From the NCBI RefSeq assembly GCF_002915575.1, contig NZ_PQGD01000006.1:186001-250000 (forward strand): a stretch of 64,000 nt of DNA. Direction: 5' to 3'. Shown one piece after another: positions 57,450-64,000 of this stretch. The DNA comes from Superficieibacter electus (GTDB taxonomy: Bacteria; Pseudomonadota; Gammaproteobacteria; Enterobacterales; Enterobacteriaceae). The notes beneath the pieces are model-generated. The model worked only from the letters and a program-made list of their open reading frames with translations, ran no database searches and was not told the DNA's origin. A program made the position numbers and the translations under genes. Each line of letters begins with the position of its first letter. The stretch's first letter is position 1.

Positions 57450-59185
57450 CCGAAGCGCTGATCGCTCTTGACGGGCTGGAAAAACGCTTTGCCGGAATGG
57501 ATAAACCCGCCGTCGCCCCGCTGGATTGCACCATTCGCGCGGGTTATGTCACCGGGCTGGTTGGCCCTGATGGCGCAGGCAAAACGACGCTAATGCGGAT
57601 GCTGGCGGGGCTGCTCAAGCCCGATGCTGGCAGTGCCAGAGTTATAGGTTATGACCCGGTAACAGAGAATAACGCATTACATGCAGTGTTAGGTTATATG
57701 CCGCAAAAGTTTGGGCTGTATGAAGATCTGACGGTGATGGAGAATCTGTCGCTGTATGCCGATCTGCGCAGCGTTACCGGCGACGTACGTAAAAAAACCT
57801 TCGATCGCCTGCTGCAATTTACCTCTCTGGGCCCCTTTACCGCACGGTTGGCGGGGAAACTGTCCGGGGGTATGAAACAAAAACTGGGGCTGGCCTGCAC
57901 CCTGGTTGGCGAGCCCAAAGTGCTGTTGCTGGATGAGCCGGGGGTCGGCGTCGATCCCATTTCCCGTCGTGAACTGTGGCAGATGGTGCACGAACTGGCG
58001 GGCGACGGCATGTTAATCCTCTGGAGCACCTCCTATCTGGATGAAGCGGAGCAGTGTCGCGATGTCCTGTTAATGAATGAGGGCCAGTTGCTTTATCAGG
58101 GCGAGCCAAAGGCACTGACCCGGACTATCAGCGGACGCAGTTTTTTGCTGCACAGCCCACAAGAAAATAACCGCCAGCTTCTTCAGCGAACGCTGAAATT
58201 GCCGCAGGTCAGCGACGGCATGATTCAGGGGAAATCGGTACGGCTGATCCTCAAAAAAGACGCAGTGGCGGAGGATATCCGTCGCGCCAGGGGGATGCCA
58301 GAAATAGAAATAACCAAAACCGCACCGCGGTTTGAAGATGCATTTATCGATCTTCTCGGCGGTGCGGGCGCGTCAGAGTCGCCGCTGGGAGCCATTCTGC
58401 ATAAGGTAGAAGGTACGCCGGGCGAAACGGTGATTGAAGCGCAGCAACTTACAAAAAAATTTGGCGACTTCGCTGCCACTGATCATGTCAATTTTAGCGT
58501 CCGCCGCGGGGAGATTTTTGGTTTGCTGGGGCCAAACGGCGCAGGAAAATCCACCACCTTCAAAATGATGTGCGGCCTGCTGGTGCCGACGTCAGGCAAG
58601 GCGCTGGTACTGGATATGGATTTGAAAGTCAGCTCCGGCAAAGCGCGCCAGCATCTGGGCTATATGGCGCAGAAATTTTCACTCTACGGGAATCTGACGG
58701 TTGAACAAAATCTGCGCTTTTTTTCCGGCGTGTATGGGCTACGGGGTCGGACACAGAATGAAAAAATCTCCCGTATGAGTGAGGCATTTGGTCTGAAAGA
58801 TATCGCCAATCACGCCACTGATGCCCTGCCGCTGGGCTTTAAGCAACGGCTGGCGCTGGCCTGCTCGTTAATGCACGAACCGGATATTCTGTTTCTGGAT
58901 GAGCCGACCTCCGGCGTTGATCCACTCACCCGCCGCGAATTCTGGCTGCACATTAATAGCATGGTGGAGAAAGGGGTGACGGTGATGGTGACGACACACT
59001 TTATGGATGAAGCCGAATATTGCGATCGCATCGGCCTGGTGTATCGCGGAAAACTGATTGCCCACGGCACGCCGGACGATCTGAAAGCGCAGGCCGCTGA
59101 TGATAAACAAAACGATCCGACGATGGAGCAGGCGTTTATCACGCTTATCAATAACTGGGATCAGGAGCATGCTCATGAGCACTAG
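57446..59185 (+). CDS. ybhF: ABC exporter ATP-binding protein YbhF
   Basis: Double ABC ATPase of the YbhFSR exporter, linked in E. coli to tetracycline efflux and sodium/lithium export. 579 residues (578 in K-12). Cassette one: GPDGAGKTT near 38, [12 protein letters not shown] near 139, [12 protein letters not shown] near 162. Cassette two: [14 protein letters not shown] near 362, [15 protein letters not shown] near 460 and [12 protein letters not shown] near 480. The first Walker A has GPDG instead of GPNG and the second signature LPLGFKQR in place of LSGG, both also found in K-12-like proteins. Overlaps ybhS by 11 bases. Confidence 0.95.
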   Translation: MTEALIALDGLEKRFAGMDKPAVAPLDCTIRAGYVTGLVGPDGAGKTTLMRMLAGLLKPDAGSARVIGYDPVTENNALHAVLGYMPQKFGLYEDLTVMENLSLYADLRSVTGDVRKKTFDRLLQFTSLGPFTARLAGKLSGGMKQKLGLACTLVGEPKVLLLDEPGVGVDPISRRELWQMVHELAGDGMLILWSTSYLDEAEQCRDVLLMNEGQLLYQGEPKALTRTISGRSFLLHSPQENNRQLLQRTLKLPQVSDGMIQGKSVRLILKKDAVAEDIRRARGMPEIEITKTAPRFEDAFIDLLGGAGASESPLGAILHKVEGTPGETVIEAQQLTKKFGDFAATDHVNFSVRRGEIFGLLGPNGAGKSTTFKMMCGLLVPTSGKALVLDMDLKVSSGKARQHLGYMAQKFSLYGNLTVEQNLRFFSGVYGLRGRTQNEKISRMSEAFGLKDIANHATDALPLGFKQRLALACSLMHEPDILFLDEPTSGVDPLTRREFWLHINSMVEKGVTVMVTTHFMDEAEYCDRIGLVYRGKLIAHGTPDDLKAQAADDKQNDPTMEQAFITLINNWDQEHAHEH

Positions 59186-60308
59186 CACCCTCTCCTTTCG
59201 CCGGGTCCGCGCCCTGTGCATCAAAGAGACGCGGCAAATCGTCCGCGATCCCAGCAGTTGGCTGATTGCGGTGCTGATCCCCCTGCTGCTGCTGTTCATC
59301 TTTGGCTACGGAATCAATCTCGACTCCAGCAGGCTGCGGGTCGGCATCTTGCTGGAAGAGCATAGTCAGGAGGCGCTGGATTTTACCCACGCCATGACCG
59401 GTTCCCCGTACATTGATGCCACTATCAGCGACAGCCGTCAGCAACTGGTGGAAATGATGCAGGCCGGGCGCATTCGCGGCATGGTGGTGATCCCCATTGA
59501 TTTCGCCCGCAAGATGGCCCGCGACGGCGACGATGCCCCGATTCAGGTGATCACCGACGGCAGCGAGCCAAATACCGCGAATTTTGTGCAGGGTTACGTG
59601 GAAGGGATCTGGCAGATCTGGCAAATGCAGCGAGCTGAGGATCGCGGCGAAACCTTCGAGCCGCTGATCGACGTGCAGACCCGCTACTGGTTCAACCCGG
59701 CGGCCATTAGCCAGCACTTTATCATTCCAGGCGCGGTAACCATCATTATGACCGTGATTGGCGCGATCCTGACCTCACTGGTGGTGGCGCGGGAATGGGA
59801 ACGTGGGACGATGGAGGCACTGCTGTCCACCGAAGTGACGCGCAGCGAGCTGCTACTGTGTAAACTTATCCCCTACTATTTTCTCGGCATGCTGGCGATG
59901 CTTTTGTGTATGCTGGTATCGGTCTTTATTCTTGGCGTACCGTATCGCGGCTCCCTACTGATACTGTTTCTCACCACTAGTCTGTTTTTACTCAGCACGC
60001 TTGGCATGGGCTTGCTGATTTCTACCATCACCCGCAATCAGTTTAACGCCGCCCAGGTAGCGCTTAACGCGGCGTTTTTGCCGTCAATCATGCTGTCCGG
60101 TTTTATTTTCCAGATTGAAAGTATGCCAGCGGCTATCCGGGTGGTGACGTACGTTATTCCGGCACGCTATTTCGTCAGCACCCTGCAAAGCCTGTTTCTG
60201 GCGGGCAATATTCCCACGGTGCTGGTGGTAAACGTACTGTTTTTGATCGCCTCGGCGGTAATGTTTATTGGGCTGACATGGATGAAAACCAGACGGCGTC
60301 TGGATTAG
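59175..60308 (+). CDS. ybhS: ABC exporter permease YbhS
   Basis: ABC-2 type permease of the YbhFSR exporter, 377 residues as in K-12. One N-terminal helix at about 24-43 ([18 protein letters not shown]), a periplasmic domain to about 170, then five helices starting with [33 protein letters not shown] in pieces near 186-215. The ATG at 59175 has AGGAG seven bases upstream and lies inside the end of ybhF. In most enterics ybhR follows within a few bases; here 394 bases with a REP array separate them. Confidence 0.95.
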   Translation: MSTSTLSFRRVRALCIKETRQIVRDPSSWLIAVLIPLLLLFIFGYGINLDSSRLRVGILLEEHSQEALDFTHAMTGSPYIDATISDSRQQLVEMMQAGRIRGMVVIPIDFARKMARDGDDAPIQVITDGSEPNTANFVQGYVEGIWQIWQMQRAEDRGETFEPLIDVQTRYWFNPAAISQHFIIPGAVTIIMTVIGAILTSLVVAREWERGTMEALLSTEVTRSELLLCKLIPYYFLGMLAMLLCMLVSVFILGVPYRGSLLILFLTTSLFLLSTLGMGLLISTITRNQFNAAQVALNAAFLPSIMLSGFIFQIESMPAAIRVVTYVIPARYFVSTLQSLFLAGNIPTVLVVNVLFLIASAVMFIGLTWMKTRRRLD

Positions 60309-60320
60309 CGCTGGCATTAT

Positions 60321-60611
60321 TTTGCCCGGTGGCGCTGCGCTTACCAGGCCTACAGTACGGGCATCGCTTTGCCCGGTGGCGCTGCGCTTACCAGGCCTAC
60401 GGTACGGGCATCGCTTTGCCCGGTGGCGCTGCGCTTACCAGGCCTACAGTACGGGCATCGCTTTGCCCTGTGGCGCTGCGCTTACCAGGCCTACAGTACG
60501 GGCACCGCTTTGCCCGGTGGCGCTGCGCTTACCAGGCCTACAGTACGGGCATCGCTTTGCCCGGTGGCGCTGCGCTTACCAGGCTGCGGTACTGGCATCG
60601 CTTTGTACGGT
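60321..60611 (+). repeat. Tandem array of six 47-bp REP units, same orientation
   Basis: Units begin TTTGCCCGGTGGCGCTGCGC at 60321, 60368, 60415, 60462, 60509 and 60556, with a partial seventh at 60602. The period is exactly 47 except the last unit of 46. Each carries a REP with GGCGCTGCGCTTACC arms ending GGCCTAC and a short spacer AGTACGGGCATCGC. Copies differ at a few bases only. All point the same way, unlike alternating BIMEs. Confidence 0.95.
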
Positions 60612-60650
60612 AACAGTGAGGCGACTATGTCGCCACCCTGGCGGACGGCT

Positions 60651-60684
60651 CCCTCTCCCTCAGGGAGAGGGCTGGGGTGAGGGT
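60651..60684 (+). repeat. Dispersed-type hairpin repeat before ybhR
   Basis: CCCTCTCCC/GGGAGAGGG forms a perfect 9-bp stem with a TCA loop, followed by CTGGGGTGAGGG. This motif is common as a dispersed repeat in gammaproteobacteria. It ends 18 bases before the ybhR start codon and just ahead of its AGGAG. Confidence 0.7.
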
Positions 60685-60702
60685 GTTAACAGGAGAAAAG
60701 GT

Positions 60703-61809
60703 ATGTTTTATCGCTTATGGACGTTAATTCGCAAAGAACTCCAGTCGCTGCTGCGCGAACCGCAAACGCGTGCCATCCTGATCCTGCCGGTGCTGATTCA
60801 GGTGTTTCTGTTTCCGTTCGCCGCCACGCTTGAGGTCAGCAACGCGACTATCGCCATTTATAACGAAGATAACGGTAAACATGCCATTGAATTAACCCAG
60901 CGCTTTGCCCGTGCAAAGGCATTTACCCATGTCGTGCTATTACGAAGCTCACAGGAAATCCAGCCAACGCTCGATACGCAAAAAGCGCTGCTGCTGGTAC
61001 GTTTCCCGGCGGATTTTTCGCGTAATCTTGACGCCCTGCAACCTGCGCCAATGCAGCTGATCCTCGACGGACGCAACTCTAACAGCGCGCAAATCGCCGC
61101 AAACTATCTTCAGCAGATCGTGAAAAACTACCAGCTGGAACTGACCGAAAATCAGCCGAAACCTAATAACAGCGAACTGGTGGTGCGCAACTGGTATAAC
61201 CCGAATCTGGATTACAAATGGTTTATCGTGCCGTCGCTGATAGCGATGATCACCACCATCGGGGTAATGATTGTCACCTCGCTTTCGGTCGCCCGTGAAC
61301 GTGAACAGGGAACGCTGGATCAGCTTCTGGTATCGCCGCTGGCCACCTGGCAGATTTTTGTCGGAAAAGCGGTCCCGGCGCTGGTCGTGGCTACGTTTCA
61401 GGCCTCGGTGGTGCTGGCCGTTGGCATCTGGGCTTACCATATTCCCTTCGCCGGCTCGCTGGGACTGTTTTACTTTACGATGCTGATTTACGGTTTATCG
61501 CTGGTCGGCTTTGGGCTGCTGATTTCGTCGCTGTGCTCAACACAGCAGCAGGCATTTATCGGCGTGTTCGTCTTTATGATGCCCGCCATTCTGCTCTCAG
61601 GCTATGTATCGCCTGTCGAAAACATGCCGGTGTGGTTACAGAATCTGACGTGGGTGAATCCGATCCGCCACTTTACCGATATTACCAAACAGATCTATCT
61701 GAAGGATGCGAGTCTGGAGATTGTCTGGGGAAGTCTGTGGCCGCTACTGGTAATAGCGGCCAGCACAGGATCAGTGGCGTATATGATGTTTCGCCGTAAG
61801 ATTGCTTAA
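60703..61809 (+). CDS. ybhR: ABC exporter permease YbhR
   Basis: Second ABC-2 permease of the YbhFSR exporter, 368 residues as in K-12 with the ATG at 60703 and AGGAG nine bases before it. Open frame continues upstream through the REP array but that extension is repeat translation, not protein. N-terminal helix about 22-42, periplasmic domain to about 165, then five helices beginning [22 protein letters not shown] near 170-192. The 3' end overlaps convergent ybhQ by 39 bases. Confidence 0.95.
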   Translation: MFYRLWTLIRKELQSLLREPQTRAILILPVLIQVFLFPFAATLEVSNATIAIYNEDNGKHAIELTQRFARAKAFTHVVLLRSSQEIQPTLDTQKALLLVRFPADFSRNLDALQPAPMQLILDGRNSNSAQIAANYLQQIVKNYQLELTENQPKPNNSELVVRNWYNPNLDYKWFIVPSLIAMITTIGVMIVTSLSVAREREQGTLDQLLVSPLATWQIFVGKAVPALVVATFQASVVLAVGIWAYHIPFAGSLGLFYFTMLIYGLSLVGFGLLISSLCSTQQQAFIGVFVFMMPAILLSGYVSPVENMPVWLQNLTWVNPIRHFTDITKQIYLKDASLEIVWGSLWPLLVIAASTGSVAYMMFRRKIA

Positions 61810-62181
61810 TTTTTTATCTTTTGCCAGAAGTGAGACAACCGCAGGGCCAGCAAGGATCGCCAGCCCAATCAGCGCCAGCAGCAAATTATTGTGCACCACG
61901 CGTGAGATCAACCACAGTACAATCAGGGCAGTACCAAAATACCAGGTGGTAGTCAGTTCTTCCAGCACGTCGGCAACATCGCGCCAGCGTCTTTCATGGT
62001 GGCGCTGGAGTGCCAGCATCAGTACAACTGTCACGCTATAAACAACGCATAAACCCAGCCCGACGCGCACCAGCGCCCCGCTCATCCAGCCCATGACCAA
62101 TAGCGCCACAATCAGCAAATGCAACACAATCTGCCAGCAACTAAGACCCGTTGCGACACGAACACGTTGTTGCCACTTCAT
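61771..62181 (-). CDS. ybhQ: Inner-membrane protein YbhQ
   Basis: Uncharacterised inner-membrane protein, 136 residues as in K-12, with four hydrophobic segments at about 15-33, 36-57, 76-98 and 102-118. It keeps the [19 protein letters not shown]-terminus and the [21 protein letters not shown] middle. No motif gives a function. The stop codon lies inside the ybhR 3' end, and it is divergent from ybhP. Confidence 0.93.
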   Translation of the reverse strand: MKWQQRVRVATGLSCWQIVLHLLIVALLVMGWMSGALVRVGLGLCVVYSVTVVLMLALQRHHERRWRDVADVLEELTTTWYFGTALIVLWLISRVVHNNLLLALIGLAILAGPAVVSLLAKDKKLSNLTAKHHIRH

Positions 62182-62313
62182 GGCATTTCTCCTGAAGAAT
62201 TTTTAACTGATATCTCAGAGTACCGAACTTTACGGAAAATTCCGTAACAACGCATCTTTTTGTGACGCCTACTACACTATTTTAAACAGGACAGTGACGC
62301 TGGCAGGAGAACT

Positions 62314-63075
62314 ATGACCCAACACGCGCGACATTTTTCATTAAAAATACTGACGATTAATACACACAAAGGATTCACCGCATTTAACCGACGTTTTATT
62401 TTGCCTGAACTCCGTGATGCGGTACGCACCGTAGGTGCAGATATTGTTTGTCTTCAGGAAGTGATGGGCGCGCATGAAGTGCACCCTCTGCATGTGGAAA
62501 ACTGGCCGGATACCACACATTATGAATTTCTGGCTGATACCATGTGGAGCGATTTTGCCTATGGTCGTAATGCCGTTTACCCGGAAGGTCACCACGGTAA
62601 TGCAGTATTGTCGCGCTACCCGATTGCGCATTACGAGAATCGTGATGTCTCGGTTGACGGCAGCGAAAAGCGCGGACTGCTGTATTGCCGAATCACCCCA
62701 CCGGATGTGGACTATCCGATTCATGTTATTTGTGTGCACCTGGGACTGCGGGAAGCCCACCGGCAGGCACAGCTGACAATGCTGGCAGACTGGGTGAACA
62801 GTTTCCCCGACGGCGAACCGGTGGTAGTGGCAGGCGATTTCAACGACTGGCGGCAAAAGGCCAATTATCCCCTGAAATCCAGGGCGGGTCTGGAAGAAAT
62901 TTTTACTCGCGCTAAAGGTCGGCCTGCGCGCACATTTCCTGTGAGTTTTCCTTTATTACGACTTGATCGGATCTACGTAAAGAACGCGCATGCCAGCAGT
63001 CCTTCGGCGCTTTTACTGCGTCACTGGCGGCATCTTTCCGATCATGCCCCTCTGAGTGCGGAGATACACTTATGA
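62314..63075 (+). CDS. ybhP: Endonuclease/exonuclease/phosphatase family protein YbhP
   Basis: EEP-fold phosphodiesterase of unknown substrate, 253 residues as in K-12. Metal and catalytic motifs: LTINTHKGF near 13, CLQEVMG (Glu) near 48, [21 protein letters not shown] near 86-106, [10 protein letters not shown] near 171 and the final LSDHAPL histidine near 243. It is upstream of clsB, which starts inside its stop codon (ATGA), suggesting a linked role in phospholipid metabolism. Confidence 0.95.
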   Translation: MTQHARHFSLKILTINTHKGFTAFNRRFILPELRDAVRTVGADIVCLQEVMGAHEVHPLHVENWPDTTHYEFLADTMWSDFAYGRNAVYPEGHHGNAVLSRYPIAHYENRDVSVDGSEKRGLLYCRITPPDVDYPIHVICVHLGLREAHRQAQLTMLADWVNSFPDGEPVVVAGDFNDWRQKANYPLKSRAGLEEIFTRAKGRPARTFPVSFPLLRLDRIYVKNAHASSPSALLLRHWRHLSDHAPLSAEIHL

Positions 63076-64000
63076 AATGTGACTGGCGAGAGGGAAACCG
63101 CATCCAGTTACTGGAGAACGGCGACCAGTTTTATCCGGCGGTACATGCCGCCATTGATGAGGCCAAAAGCCGGGTTATTCTCGAGAGCTTCATCTGGTTT
63201 GAAGATGAAGTGGGTAAGCAACTGCACGCCGTTCTGCTGCGTGCGGCGCGACGCGGTGTGAAAATAGATGTGCTGCTGGACGGTTATGGCTCCCCCGATC
63301 TCAGCGATGCTTTTGTCAATGAACTGACATCTGCTGGCGTGATATTTCGTTATTATGATCCGCGTCCGCGGACAATGGGGATGCGTACTAACGTCTTTCG
63401 CCGCATGCACCGTAAGATAGTGGTTATCGATACTGACGTTGCCTTTGTTGGTGGCATTAACTACTCAGATGAGCATATGTCCAGCTACGGTCCGCAGGCC
63501 AAGCAGGACTATGCTATTCGTATCGAAGGCCCTGTGGTGCTGGACATTTTGCAGTTTGAAGTCGAAAACCTGCCCGGTAACGCCTCAGTTCGTCGCTGGT
63601 GGCGACGTCGGCACCGGGCGGTGGAAAACCGCACGCCGGGAGAAGCGCAGGCACTGTTTGTCTGGCGCGACAATGAAGAGCACCGCGATGATATTGAACG
63701 TCACTATCTGAAAATGCTGGCCAATGCCCGCAAAGAAGTGATTATTGCCAACGCTTACTTCTTTCCCGGTTATCGTCTGCTGCATGCCATGCGAAACGCC
63801 GCCCGCCGTGGCGTGAAGGTGAAGCTGATTGTTCAGGGCGAACCGGACATGCCGATCGTCAAAGTGGGCGCACGTTTGCTGTATAACTATCTGATCAAAG
63901 GCGGCGTTGATGTTTACGAGTATTGCCGTCGCCCACTACACGGTAAAGTGGCGCTGATGGACGATCACTGGGCGACGGTCGGCTCCAGCAACCTGGACCC
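63072..64000 (+). CDS. clsB: Cardiolipin synthase B (5' part)
   Basis: Phospholipase D-family enzyme that makes cardiolipin from phosphatidylglycerol. The first 309 codons are in the window; the full protein is about 410 residues. First HKD motif: His113, Lys115 and Asp120 in [19 protein letters not shown]. The second [20 protein letters not shown] is just before the window edge. There is no N-terminal transmembrane region, as in ClsB and unlike ClsA. It overlaps ybhP by four bases. Confidence 0.96.
   Translation, partial: MKCDWREGNRIQLLENGDQFYPAVHAAIDEAKSRVILESFIWFEDEVGKQLHAVLLRAARRGVKIDVLLDGYGSPDLSDAFVNELTSAGVIFRYYDPRPRTMGMRTNVFRRMHRKIVVIDTDVAFVGGINYSDEHMSSYGPQAKQDYAIRIEGPVVLDILQFEVENLPGNASVRRWWRRRHRAVENRTPGEAQALFVWRDNEEHRDDIERHYLKMLANARKEVIIANAYFFPGYRLLHAMRNAARRGVKVKLIVQGEPDMPIVKVGARLLYNYLIKGGVDVYEYCRRPLHGKVALMDDHWATVGSSNLD

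Noticed and set aside
60321-60702. Open reading frame running through the REP array into ybhR, with repeated [13 protein letters not shown]-type peptide
   Set aside because: The frame is open only because the 47-bp units lack stops; translation is of a REP array, the peptide has no fold-like pattern, and ybhR has its own start with AGGAG at 60703.

Overview
The window is a chromosomal segment of a member of the Enterobacteriaceae. It is not Escherichia coli itself. Gene order from the right end leftwards follows the E. coli K-12 order clsB-ybhP-ybhQ-ybhR-ybhS-ybhF-ybhG-cecR-rhlE-dinG-ybiB-ybiJ-ybiI-rlmF-ybiO-glnQPH-dps-rhtA-ompX-opgE-mntS-mntR-ybiR-ldtB-ybiT-ybiV-moeB-moeA-iaaA-gsiABCD-rimO-bssR-yliI, with proteins close to their K-12 relatives. 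Genus cannot be fixed from sequence alone; Citrobacter, Enterobacter, Kosakonia and related genera are all possible. No tRNA, rRNA, CRISPR array, integrase or intact insertion sequence was seen.

Layout. 1-7.3 kb: tail of a probable ABC substrate-binding protein, sugar dehydrogenase yliI, biofilm regulator bssR, an A+T-rich orphan membrane gene, rimO, then a three-gene block (SUKH-like, HEAT-repeat, DUF4288-like) and a metallophosphoesterase. K-12 has the cyclic-di-GMP genes dgcI/pdeI at this place. 7.4-15.8 kb: the glutathione importer gsiABCD with isoaspartyl peptidase iaaA, and divergent moeA-moeB for molybdenum cofactor. gsiC carries an in-frame amber codon. 15.9-21.2 kb: an Rpn-family nuclease with a strong internal ribosome binding site, HAD phosphatase ybiV, ABC-F gene ybiT and L,D-transpeptidase ldtB. 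21.3-30.5 kb: an accessory block with a GH1/EIIC/GntR beta-glucoside operon behind twin palindromic operators, an aldo/keto reductase and a tripartite EmrAB/outer-membrane-factor efflux operon. 30.6-34.4 kb: manganese genes mntR, ybiR and the 42-residue MntS, then opgE. 34.5-48.2 kb: ompX, rhtA, dps, the nitrogen-regulated glnHPQ operon, mechanosensitive channel ybiO, rlmF, a flavoprotein, ybiI, ybiJ and the SOS operon dinG-ybiB. 48.3-52.1 kb: an alpha-glucoside PTS operon (6-phospho-alpha-glucosidase, EIICB, GntR regulator). 52.2-64 kb: rhlE, a HAD phosphatase facing a DeoR regulator, the cecR-ybhGFSR export operon split by a tandem REP array, ybhQ, ybhP and the start of clsB.

The conserved genes form a backbone in which species-specific cassettes occupy a few intergenic sites: rimO/gsiD, moeB/ybiV, ldtB/ybiR, rlmF/ybiI, dinG/rhlE and rhlE/cecR. 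The most interesting items are the Rpn toxin-like nuclease with its probable intragenic antitoxin, the orphan immunity-like block next to rimO, the gsiC nonsense codon, and the 47-bp tandem REP array inside an ABC exporter operon.
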